Virus record (IMG/VR): IMGVR_UViG_3300031227_000040
Coordinates: 1 to 61,169 of that record
DNA from: a virus
Strand: one strand, 5' to 3'
Length of the DNA stretch: 61,169 nt
Shown: positions 49,501 to 55,067 of the stretch, piece by piece
Position numbering within the stretch: position 1 is the first letter of the stretch
How the letters are laid out: every line of letters begins with the position of its first letter
Notes under the pieces: model-generated
Database searches by the model: none
Told to the model about the DNA's origin: nothing
Seen by the model: the letters and a program-made list of their open reading frames with translations, nothing else
Position numbers and translations under genes: made by a program

Positions 49501-51026
49501 AGTATAATATTCTTTATCCATTTAAGATTAAGTTATGGAAAACCCCCTCAGATAAAATGAATGAATTCTTCTTTGCTCCTGAGAATAAAAGAGCAAGAGA
49601 GTTAATGGAAGAAGCAGAACCTGGAATAATTGCTTATCGTAAGTTCTGGAATGCTCTTAGTGACATGGCTCAGAAGGGACATTGGAATCGTTATTTCAGT
49701 TATTATTTTAGTGAAAAGAATAAAGTCAGTAGGTTAAAGCATTGGGAGAATAACCCAGAGGCGGAAAGACTTTATCCTATATGGAGGAATTATCAACTTA
49801 AACCTGCAGGGAATTGGGAGGAACGAAGAGCTAAAACTAAATACTTAGATTCACATTCTGATTTAAAAGCTTTCTTCTCTAAAGGAACTGATGATGTTAA
49901 ATTAAGAGCTGACATTGATGAATACTTTAAAATAAAGAATGAGTATCCTGATGAAGGAGAAGGTTATTCTTTTTTCCTTAAGTGGAAAATACAGAATACT
50001 CTTGCTGAAAAGTTCTTAGAAAATCACATGGAGATTGTAGAATACTTCCAAAGATTTCCTAAGAAGTATGGTGACGAAGAGTCCGGGTACATGCAAGAGC
50101 TTGCAACTAAATACAATCAACTTCCAGTTGTTGAGAAAGATGCATTCTTAAAAGCTCATCCTCCTCTCTTTGATTTTCTTATTAGATTTTCTCCTCCTGG
50201 AGTAAGGAAAGCTATTAAGTTACAAAGAGAATACTTTCAAATAGTCTCTGATGATTGGGATGCGAAGAATACTTTCGTTAAAAATAACCCTATATTAAAG
50301 GAATATTGGGAAGTAAATGCTTATCCAAAAGTTTTGCTTTTAGATCCAGCTAGATTAAAGCATTATAAGGATGTTGACAAAAAAATAGTAGAGTATTATA
50401 CTCTAATTAAGACAGCAGATTGGTCATCAGGAGAGAAATTACGCCAGCTCCTACCTGATTTTTATTCTAGTCCTGGCACTGGTGAGATTGGAGAATGGTT
50501 TAAATCACGAATCTATAGAGAAGCAATGTCTGCCTGGTCTAGTTTACTTAAGAGAAACCAACTAGGAGGTATTACATTCTTTAGAGCTCTTCCTGAATGG
50601 CTTAGAAATCGTTACTTAGAAAAGCATCCTGAGTATAATCTAATGACTCAGTATCCTATTAGTCGTTTTGCAGAAGAACCTTTGAGAAAAGATCTTTTAT
50701 CCAAGGCTGCTTTAAGACTCCATTTAGCAGAACGCATGCACTATAAATATTCTCCTAATCTTCCTTGGAAAATCAAGGAAAGAATAAAGAAGGAATTTAT
50801 TAGAGCGGGAGTGTGGGAGTCTAGAGCACATTGGAAAAAGTCTGATTGGCAAAGGTATTATATGCAGAAAGCAATTAAGAAGAACAATCTGTTCGAATTA
50901 GATTTACATCATAATGCTTTGCTTCGTAAAGAATTTGAGAGACTGTCTAAAACTTGGTTAACTCGTGGAAGGATACTTCCTTTTAAGAAGAAAGTAGTTC
51001 CCCATGAAGTGGAATTAATTGACTAA
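37521..51026 (+). CDS. Giant virion-associated (polyvalent/ejected) protein, 4501 aa
   Basis: One uninterrupted 13.5-kb frame; the ATG at 37521 overlaps the previous gene. LysM-like patches occur near residues 92-117 (VGDWLKENKIEFEDFQKLNP) and 860-898 (LQLNGLTENSVLKMGQRIMV). A hydrophobic stretch lies at about 710-760. YYHGTGKKF near 1838 resembles the HGT strand of ADP-ribosyltransferases. RPAWHINNQLGDTLRG near 2797 and LFDYSHLSRAERVFRL with CPFWSFSRF near 3032-3060 match the NP-x-F...N-x-x-RD and DYS...ER...PF pattern of LPD38-type large polyvalent phage proteins. The C-terminal ~1000 residues carry degenerate repeats. Probably packaged and ejected with DNA. Confidence 0.75.
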   Translation: MTLYNLFKQQSLQLPSVSERKKLYSGYKLGEDYVGSAEQNINLTKAIEKDVRAFDSFVKSLKTPKAVEPKEDIFKKEPVLERSDPFETRELTVGKTVGDWLKENKIEFEDFQKLNPAYKTPDFKVESPFKVRVVKAPKFLKDYPELTNRTGMSIAPIKMIKEPSELEKMIKQTIPNLLKEGIRKIPKLFVGDKNIFPQITSEIAKGIKQTKEFYKQKDIEKKLADKSKAKSISWNPKSILKSLILLTQPVALIERRADKKKVELEKKEVQTLIPTIKDIISGDSKVDISRKEQLILIQPKEDNLGVEGNAARLKRSLKETADLKEDFLQKNITLVSRGDEITGFTDEKGKYEDFYELDKDVKEAEAMKVEVEALTQKIGGNTAKLQTNSDESLKWQTEMFNNLEERTEVIFSIISDPDIIKDPSLLAKIFSIFPSRSSFMLGVTKAPEETLIQTPEVKELISELEGLYTERMKEILDVASSVQAGDEAASTKFWEGLTEKEMENLERVMTLNRLIGEKDDSTKIQKTWELMEDPYFQKALLDSYEYLSEEQKKFLKPIVEVARLNAERVILWPLVNKELESQSEEVKNLITEYQSLIDSINRRVVVLGDPSVSGTLAHNLVELSETGQDYYRSIKLSELKSEADRSEFLETYERARTFKSMAKARMNFLLGLGKKTEWQPWKAYKQSLFPGGFQTYLREGGIGMDLPRIVSIPIYHAAKFGWKTMIKMWDTGLAAVSTGIIAALDITSSGFKAIIENLGALYGYEEKDVINQTTLGEYPFKEDNFLSKMWNVASFNVFNLPDASRYSDIKSIPVGERFLPENIGKWVDFKRGGYIPQVFASQYHPRAYEKKLIVETSKPFDHLPKEFMGVREEFLQLNGLTENSVLKMGQRIMVPTEAFVSPRNLLDPKLVNKLEQSLNGRLSLLAFDFLGWVKLDPLTVFWSGIGSTSKSIMKHISPKYAKQLKTRKDLLAFSKQYSKSTDIAEDLASFITGDAVAEGFLKATFPGMIEARKALTSVRVLDNLDPRILNQIEKLSQKGELWRSGFFSKTFLDDVKGKIGKEKFKVFKEGLEGLMLKGKLPEATNNIVWEVLNQYGGDGFKMIQKIIKGTPKTFTNELGKLVKSYHTAEMRQYVLRKNLDDALKGLAPSERNAVLTLSQKTPAQITLELSRMKKLGKGISFKGKLFQRAEFNSKSIEKIKRAVAETKKNLSEIESIILKGDSIIKLPNGSKIVFKFKDGGKNYYDPISKVFVIEKPGNMGVSGVLNDFYSQVGKQATKYLDNTTAYFSESTLLKRYYLSYEDIVKEIKNGNIGLGHRLTDTLVKFNGEEIKLKKFLAEIKQLAKEEPGLPFKERAWKKISKNLPNEGSFSSKKWSFEIPVNTKNSSSVVEAMLKHIKFDVLTNNKWEGMSGSEFRTMLEKVAKIDNAFIPTTVSKTVYTTLPFQYGQASKALKGYSAWGEMPTRQAMQKLLKEESKKIIKVTDPKDFRAYFEEAMSLYFMKKYDPTSYVKYKSDIFQMFENLTPQKLNQYLNSHQKIALMIFNNEKKGIQSLPPSLISLLEKFTGNADDVKNALTKFLKGRIEAEKIQILKAEKIRKLNDFRVGKIRNPEAEWQLYKKKWSLDLAINPKSEEFSVLHDILKEAPILNFKKTPYLVPKKWITRAEDNYYLRRGRSVAEHEALFLDIQQGGRQKLAQILSKKIPKTKRIVIMEDLSKSIKNVKAQTYTYLPSNTRKEIDKEVERIVSKLGREGYFVIPESHKLSKYAYNKMSEVLPPGKVSLLKRHGAGKDRFAMSEAKAVNTLKELGQYENYTMWGAISEKDIFEFWSRVPEYIPRFKYYHGTGKKFTAPIEGMKTKGTFTWMPDLRAKNLDFRREILPFIKKRKNTNAKLLAEFISSPTGAVDDLSVSAIAQAVEVLENKKRILNGIFDSKSFYIQKSKSGKKLINFKGKGKLDDLDLDSIIYFSNGKTVGNISDSIRKRAKKFIYEQKYLDRLDDAQWPANLTLGDVRADLRQAFNLHKYSDRDQFAKVFKEVLNSKGKNDSAIKKLIRQMKLDDLIELPKMERDFYVLMSDLNEAAQRGNFLSVLRSEADDAYNNLNNLKVALKRLKKLDKQGNKYIYSVKHPSIEGETATIMKAYFDKGTGTLKKIEKELPKTGGLNNFSNKFIASKIELKKVEGSVQVKVKDAITKLKSNITSLEEYVPRVESMNKVFSMFDFDSFKIRNVDDFIDAIWDISRSTPSEKALALIGDWRGKGIKKAQGAGRLEYKHVDVEKVKLVDAKIKPLLTKDVTKFIELHQITAPKFIITDKSTQVSLDILKSLKEVKADLVIFVDLKVPKNVLDKIKRKAIIDSSKFFPAKSLIANKEEVALARRVRDAFYKNQRVVIIGGKAKKVKERLIDLFPPVEAEAYKGLFHIDRMPKIRKKKYPGPTYLKRKGKTPIQTGMDKEAKEIYSKTIPSKSLADWDNYLKKPSVPRLVEEIPAERTRRITDIILDKLEDSIEQSPDFKEFWIKKVKRVIGSKVKQVKVKLPEIINFNDVENLKLLDDAGIKLYVAKTDTLRMESLLQLKKEKISIRLISEADALKLKYSYAKGVTGKTELYERLDFFKRKIHSEIKSDVRNFFKEYKKIIPFSTVSMGDLRKNTYEWLTSVYKSKGNKALIKEWKETAVKMRKTYEEQLRAIIIKEFGTLNNKAARHIFTRKLSKFDELIKMAEELKLGFGAPTKIGFVSLISKLRAGLSTAFNWIIKKSEGPLSLGEEGMLYTIKGLDMGLKATGQVVSGSFRALRTFWIWNVLFLRPAWHINNQLGDTLRGTMVSKQVRYMMDSFRTYGLISASYLSFLGRDIKSLVWPLYRYFLPAKVRKYIKVTDPLVKTKKQILKQLNLTLRPNTAKNTYALKKILSQYEVTFNPRTIKLMNTKGPQGWTSKKLFKDMTSPKYWQRNYKIPMSTVNQSTHMGLLTALEDPILGAKMWKLMKETGIGSALRKRGALMKLDLVLFANMNEKMRRLLLLDNLMKTKAMSLAKASMKVRSYLFDYSHLSRAERVFRLVCPFWSFSRFSFELYSKMLLEMGSKFYWAGQFFIKSLEEASAGLPEQFKNRVKIPFTDSFAYLPFGIIDYWSFLANPREELMRFIDNPQQLPFGLGWDPGLALLLKNLTGKKWYQTSRILKDHTGWTDEEVKAEMERDNVPNINMTIDFPTMLTSFIPVMDLAGVIFPSLFKVDQATVGDELSLIGSKPIRSAFKFFGFNIMKAEPWMEFSAIYDRTAPHLRPFLIEQTKKEGTGIYEAWENMIAKSHMIKMLNARTKDEKDKAAHDMEKFIVVSKFYELEEKQKGLGDRWIEFKAREGNLTPKALMKEHWDYDIDDSSYRREQKAKFEKIKAKSILKLVEKEYVAKISPTTEAVLDVLNIPHPDVGFAEVFETEVFDQYGTPRFDTVEEAIEKIKELKERYSVPNLIPQEIRRRMDKETLEWKARSWEAKELKKIDDSKYYAKMSVAYSYIPENVETLSAEAQRLAFAKRDAYIVKMPVEYQKRWKESQPEYIIQFRELLNTAYEKIGGIYASTQEDPYNKNYYVEFQKLPQWIRNVHFVYHPEDINVIPFKAKLFEFFQEDRAQHLKGYSSNLRNDYYFSNDSLAVKARQDMDAEELAFQKLKGELSTKIDQSYKSGSLVGYYTLFSTMPKTWQDHYWELQENSVKSGWMKQEDYDLSKEWFEFNSKVEKARIQDNENLKNGIFSSLEEKVWSDSKWDKVKAWYEKNEMNKGYVEYSKLKFKFNKETKEEGPQNYYKFINELPGEAKWYYYRHHLDSIKYIDFMAEYTDLLVNEDNTDASDFLWDEKNKVAREAFFSSHPNEKYYIEYRERIFALSKDAGEYYDLILNAPQRFQDIYFRKHPLAKLYLKEVQRYFKAITLDTENKSKGIKSKEAKEVFESKSFQKALKVWDRVDSGVFAYYTGWYEISKQVDEKGIDKWGEIYEDYIATHPAFRKQLEKRQPEKYNILYPFKIKLWKTPSDKMNEFFFAPENKRARELMEEAEPGIIAYRKFWNALSDMAQKGHWNRYFSYYFSEKNKVSRLKHWENNPEAERLYPIWRNYQLKPAGNWEERRAKTKYLDSHSDLKAFFSKGTDDVKLRADIDEYFKIKNEYPDEGEGYSFFLKWKIQNTLAEKFLENHMEIVEYFQRFPKKYGDEESGYMQELATKYNQLPVVEKDAFLKAHPPLFDFLIRFSPPGVRKAIKLQREYFQIVSDDWDAKNTFVKNNPILKEYWEVNAYPKVLLLDPARLKHYKDVDKKIVEYYTLIKTADWSSGEKLRQLLPDFYSSPGTGEIGEWFKSRIYREAMSAWSSLLKRNQLGGITFFRALPEWLRNRYLEKHPEYNLMTQYPISRFAEEPLRKDLLSKAALRLHLAERMHYKYSPNLPWKIKERIKKEFIRAGVWESRAHWKKSDWQRYYMQKAIKKNNLFELDLHHNALLRKEFERLSKTWLTRGRILPFKKKVVPHEVELID
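48098..50660 (+). repeat. Degenerate protein repeats at the C-terminus of the giant protein
   Basis: About eleven units spaced roughly 40-120 residues apart share the pattern aromatic-aromatic, x5-6, L-P, x5-7, Y-F/H, x-x, H-P-E/L, then Y-x-x-Y. Examples are QKLPQWIRNVHFVYHPED near residue 3575, LNAPQRFQDIYFRKHPLAK near 3873 and FRALPEWLRNRYLEKHPEYN near 4352. They suggest a long helical solenoid. Confidence 0.6.
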
Positions 51027-51036
51027 TATTTAAACC

Positions 51037-51660
51037 ATGAATACAGCAGAATTTATAAAAGAGTTAGGAGATTCATTCTCTGATCCTAACTATCAATTGT
51101 TCTCACAAGAAGATTGGAAAGATGTTATAAACTTCCAATTAAAAGATATTGCAGGTGATGTTAAAATTCAGACAACTACAGAAGTAACTTATGATAGCTC
51201 TACTTTACAAGTAGATATTTCTGGTGATACTTATGACAATTTAATTTCCGTTGATTCAGTCTTACTTGAAACTTCTAATGGGAGAATAGTTGAATTTGAT
51301 AATTGGACTTGGCTTCCAGGAAAGAAAGTAGTTGATATGGATCCAGATGTTTACAAGGATGCAGATAGGAATATTGATGACTATTCTAAAACTTATATTG
51401 TTTGGTCTCATTATGCTGATGAGCTAGATGATGAGAATGATACAATTCCGGTTAACAATAAGAACGTTGGCCTCCTAAAGAAACTCTGTAAAAAAGAAGC
51501 ATTAAGTAGACTCTTAATGGACAAGGTTAAATTCAAACGCTATCAAGTCTATGCGGGACAAGTTTCGCATTTTTTTGTTTTAGGTTTGATAAAGGAATTG
51601 GACAATGAAATCGAGAGGGAAAAAATGCTACAAAAAGATAATTCAATAGATACATTCTAA
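51037..51660 (+). CDS. Probable head-tail adaptor protein, 207 aa
   Basis: Acidic N-terminal helices (DWKDVINFQLKDIAG) are followed by a beta-rich middle (TEVTYDSSTLQVDISGDTYD, about 48-67; NWTWLPGKKVVDMDP) and a helical C-terminus with LLKKLCKKEALSRLLMDK, the general plan of phage connector/adaptor proteins that bind the portal. It is placed between the giant protein and the first tail protein. Fold assignment is inferred from plan and position only. Confidence 0.55.
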   Translation: MNTAEFIKELGDSFSDPNYQLFSQEDWKDVINFQLKDIAGDVKIQTTTEVTYDSSTLQVDISGDTYDNLISVDSVLLETSNGRIVEFDNWTWLPGKKVVDMDPDVYKDADRNIDDYSKTYIVWSHYADELDDENDTIPVNNKNVGLLKKLCKKEALSRLLMDKVKFKRYQVYAGQVSHFFVLGLIKELDNEIEREKMLQKDNSIDTF

Positions 51661-54188
51661 TGGAAAATATAAACGTAAATAAAAAATATGATGTAGAATT
51701 AGATTATTTTGGTTATATAATTGAACCTGCATCATTCAGAATAACTCCTGCTTCTTTATTTGGAACTAGATTTACTAGAGGCAGACCAGAATATTCTGGG
51801 TTAGATCTCTGGCAGATCGGAGCACTAACTGATTTCTCAAAAGGAATGGGCCAAGACTTCTTAGTTGATCCTTCTAGATTTTCTTTCTCCGAAGGAATAG
51901 ATATTACTACTCCGGGGGAAATTAAATTAGAAAGAGATTTAGTTGCTATAGATGGTGATCATTATCCAGCTAGTAAGGGAAAAGTTACTGCACATTATAG
52001 AAGTGCTTCAGCTATTTATCTTGGAACAGAAGATGGAAACATACTTAAGTCTACAGATGGAGTTACTTTTACTCAACATCAGGATACTGGAGCTGGTAAG
52101 ATCTATCAATTTTATGAAGTTGATGATGCCTTAGTAGCTACTAAGGGTGCAAAAGCTTCTTGGTTTTATTCTGATTGGCAAAAGATATTTAGTTATCCTT
52201 CTACTAATAAGGATGGATCCTTTGCTATTGGAAACAAATATCAATATGGACAGACATTCCAACCAACGGCAAGTAATAAAATAGTGAAAATGATAAAGGC
52301 TTATATGCTTTCAATGCCAGGTAAAGCTACTGGGAATTTGGAATGTGCAATTTATGAACTTGATGGTTCTCATCTTCCTACTGGAGACCCGGTTGCTACT
52401 GCAGAACATGGCCCACTAACTAACTTTGAATCTTATGCTTGGGTTACCTTTAGATTTTCAGAAGCAATTACATTAGATGAGAGTACTGAATACGGTATGG
52501 TCTTTAGTGTAATTGGAGGAGCTGATGAATCTGCTTTGGTTGGCAGAGATGAATCTTCCCCTTCAGATGCTGGAAGAGCCATTGAATATGATGGAGAAAC
52601 TTATACTGTTTCTACTACAGAAGCTTGTATCTATGAGATATGGAATCAAGAAGGCTCAGCAGCGTGGGCGGAAATAGGTCCTGTTAATCTTTATTTTGTT
52701 TCAGTTGAAAGTCAAATAATTTACGGATATTTTAATGATGGAGTCAGACAGTCTGAAGATGGATTGATTTGGGTTCCTGAACCACCAGATCCTTTATGGG
52801 CTTTACCTTCTGGAGATGGAGTTCCTTTATCAGCCTTAACTATTCCTCGTGGTTTCTTACTTGGAACTTCAAGGGGATTATGGATGATAAGTGCTGGTTC
52901 TTCCGGGTATGCAATAAGAGAATTTACTGGACAAGTTTCAACTGATAACTTTAGAGGATTTGGAAAGTATGATTACTTTGGAATCTTCTCTGTTGAGAAT
53001 GAAGGAATTCTCTACACTGATGGGAAGGCAACTTTTGTAACTAATATAGATTCAAAGTCTAATTCTTTTGCGTTCAGATCTTGTGCGGGAATAGAAATAA
53101 TTGGACAGGATATATTTGCTCTTGTTAAAAATTCAGATGATGAATGGTATTTAGCTAGATCAAATCAACGTTACTTTAATTCCCCCACACATTTTACTAT
53201 GGTTAAGAAATTAACTAAGACCCCTTATCATCTTTCTACGTATGGTACCGCAACAGTAAAGAAAGTATTTATTCATTATGAAGATGAGACTACAGATGTT
53301 CTTGATCTTCTTGCTGGAGTTTATCAGACATCCGGATGGTTAGAAACTTCTAAGATTGATGAGGATTTAATTAGACTTCAAAAGATGTATAGAGTAATCT
53401 CATGTGTTCTCTCTGACTCACCGGCCAGTGCTAAAGTTTCTATTGCGTATGCAAAAGATAATGAGGCTATTGGTTCGTATGAAGATAATACTTTAACTGC
53501 AACTACAGTGGAAGTTAAGAAGACTTTAGATAATGGAACTACTGGAAATAGAATTAAGATTAGAGTTAAGCTAACTAAGACTGGAATTTCTACACCAGTT
53601 GTTTCAGATATTACATGGAAATATATTTTAGAAAGACCAAGTGAAGAAACTACTTCTAAGAAGAATTTTACTTTTACAATAATAGCAGAAGATGAAATGG
53701 CTTGTTTAGATAATTCAGATTTCCCCTATACAAGGAGAGAACTAATGGATAATATTTGGGATACCAAAGATAAGAAACAGATACTGAATTTTGTTGGTCT
53801 TGATAACAAGGAGGAGGATGCTATTAAGATAACTCATACCAGCGGGTATACTGTTACAATAGATCAGGTAGATTCCACAATTAAACTTTATAATGCTAGT
53901 GGAGTCTTAGATCATTCTCTTTCATCTAATCAGACTCTCACTGCGATTGTAGTAGCTATTACTGGTTATAGTGGTTATACTTGTGTATTATCCCCCGATG
54001 CTACTGGGACAGATTCAGGGACCACATTAATGCCTGTAAGTAGTATTTCAATTAAAGGAGGAAGAACTTTAAAAAGTGGTGATTCAATTCATAAAGTGAT
54101 TATCACTTCCGGGACTCCAGCAGAGACTCATACTTCTTCTGAGGGGGCCGGTTCAGCTAGAATTAATTTATCGTTAAGAGAAATTTAA
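51660..54188 (+). CDS. Probable tail structural protein (nozzle or hub), 842 aa
   Basis: The N-terminus (YFGYIIEPASFRITPASLFG) is followed by beta-propeller-like blades with motifs such as AIYLGTEDGNILKSTDGVTF (about 117-136) and later LYFVSVESQIIYGYFNDGVRQSEDGLIW. A jelly-roll-like segment (YQYGQTFQPTASNKIVKMIKAY) and a C-terminal domain of Ser/Thr/Gly-rich repeats (about 720-842) follow. The mix is like short-tail nozzle or tail-hub proteins. No enzymatic motif seen. Its start overlaps the adaptor stop. Confidence 0.6.
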   Translation: MENINVNKKYDVELDYFGYIIEPASFRITPASLFGTRFTRGRPEYSGLDLWQIGALTDFSKGMGQDFLVDPSRFSFSEGIDITTPGEIKLERDLVAIDGDHYPASKGKVTAHYRSASAIYLGTEDGNILKSTDGVTFTQHQDTGAGKIYQFYEVDDALVATKGAKASWFYSDWQKIFSYPSTNKDGSFAIGNKYQYGQTFQPTASNKIVKMIKAYMLSMPGKATGNLECAIYELDGSHLPTGDPVATAEHGPLTNFESYAWVTFRFSEAITLDESTEYGMVFSVIGGADESALVGRDESSPSDAGRAIEYDGETYTVSTTEACIYEIWNQEGSAAWAEIGPVNLYFVSVESQIIYGYFNDGVRQSEDGLIWVPEPPDPLWALPSGDGVPLSALTIPRGFLLGTSRGLWMISAGSSGYAIREFTGQVSTDNFRGFGKYDYFGIFSVENEGILYTDGKATFVTNIDSKSNSFAFRSCAGIEIIGQDIFALVKNSDDEWYLARSNQRYFNSPTHFTMVKKLTKTPYHLSTYGTATVKKVFIHYEDETTDVLDLLAGVYQTSGWLETSKIDEDLIRLQKMYRVISCVLSDSPASAKVSIAYAKDNEAIGSYEDNTLTATTVEVKKTLDNGTTGNRIKIRVKLTKTGISTPVVSDITWKYILERPSEETTSKKNFTFTIIAEDEMACLDNSDFPYTRRELMDNIWDTKDKKQILNFVGLDNKEEDAIKITHTSGYTVTIDQVDSTIKLYNASGVLDHSLSSNQTLTAIVVAITGYSGYTCVLSPDATGTDSGTTLMPVSSISIKGGRTLKSGDSIHKVIITSGTPAETHTSSEGAGSARINLSLREI

Positions 54189-54189
54189 T

Positions 54190-54351
54190 ATGACTGAAGT
54201 AAAAGGTTATTGTGTTAAGTGTCGTAAACTTCAACCTCTAGTAGATGGTAAAGAAGTTGTAAAGAAAGTAAGAGGAAAGACAATGAGATTCTTAAGGGGA
54301 AAATGTAAAGTTTGTGGTACTAACATTGCAAAAATGTTACCTAAAAAATAA
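54190..54351 (+). CDS. Small zinc-ribbon protein, DUF5679-like, 53 aa
   Basis: ATG at 54190 to TAA at 54349, overlapping the next ATG by 1 nt. YCVKCRK at about 7-13 and CKVCGT at about 39-44, separated by VVKKVRGKTMRFLRG, match the DUF5679 pattern of one zinc ribbon with a basic spacer, common in phages. Probably binds nucleic acid; placed unexpectedly inside the tail operon and paired with a nuclease-like gene. Confidence 0.7.
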   Translation: MTEVKGYCVKCRKLQPLVDGKEVVKKVRGKTMRFLRGKCKVCGTNIAKMLPKK

Positions 54352-55067
54352 TGGGTTATAGTTTAAAGTACAGAAAGCTTAGAGCCTTAGAAGAAAGGCG
54401 CTATGCAGATTATGATTATATTAATCGCCAATCAAAGAGGAAAGAAATTACCTGGCAATCTATCACACCTAACATTCCAGGAACTGTTCCAGAGAAGATG
54501 GTTTATGATTATCTTGTACAATTGGGGATAAATTTTGAATTTCAGTATGCTTTAGCTGATGCAGCTGATACATATATGAATGAGAATAGATGGATTCCTG
54601 ATTTTACATTACCTGATTATGATGTGATAATAGAGATCTTCGGAATCTATTGGCATTCAATTCCAGAAACAGAAGAGGGAGATAAACTCAAAGCTATGTA
54701 TATGCTCAATGAAGGCTATACTAGGTATGCTAATGGAATTCCAACTTATCCTACAGGAGGATATCAAGGGAAAAGATTAATAGTATGGAGTGACTCAGAG
54801 ATTTATGTGATGGGTCCACCAGTATTATTTGCTAGAGATCTTCCTGATATAATTTTCAATCCATTAAAGAGAGGAGTACCTGCTGAATACTTACAGAATA
54901 AGGATGTTGAATTTCTTAAGAAAGAAAAAGCGAAAGCAGCACAGTCAATGCGCATGACTCTTCCTAAAATAACAAAACGTTCACTTAGTTTAATTGTTAA
55001 GAGTAGAAGAAATGTCGGAAAAGTATCCGCAAAATTACATCCTGGATCAAAAGCCAGAGCCTTATGA
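54351..55067 (+). CDS. PD-(D/E)XK / VSR-like endonuclease-fold protein, 238 aa
   Basis: TVPEKMVYDYLVQLGINFEF (about 44-63) carries the conserved Glu helix; WIPDFTLPDYDVIIEIFGIYWH (PDF about 83-85, IIEIFG about 92-97, WH about 100-101) supplies the D...E-x-x-x-W-H core of VSR/PD-(D/E)XK nucleases with motif D-x(n)-E-I-F-G. The remaining C-terminus is basic. The core looks intact so nicking or cleavage is plausible. It is located between tail genes, beside a zinc-ribbon gene. Its 3' end overlaps the fibre gene by 56 nt. Confidence 0.7.
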   Translation: MGYSLKYRKLRALEERRYADYDYINRQSKRKEITWQSITPNIPGTVPEKMVYDYLVQLGINFEFQYALADAADTYMNENRWIPDFTLPDYDVIIEIFGIYWHSIPETEEGDKLKAMYMLNEGYTRYANGIPTYPTGGYQGKRLIVWSDSEIYVMGPPVLFARDLPDIIFNPLKRGVPAEYLQNKDVEFLKKEKAKAAQSMRMTLPKITKRSLSLIVKSRRNVGKVSAKLHPGSKARAL

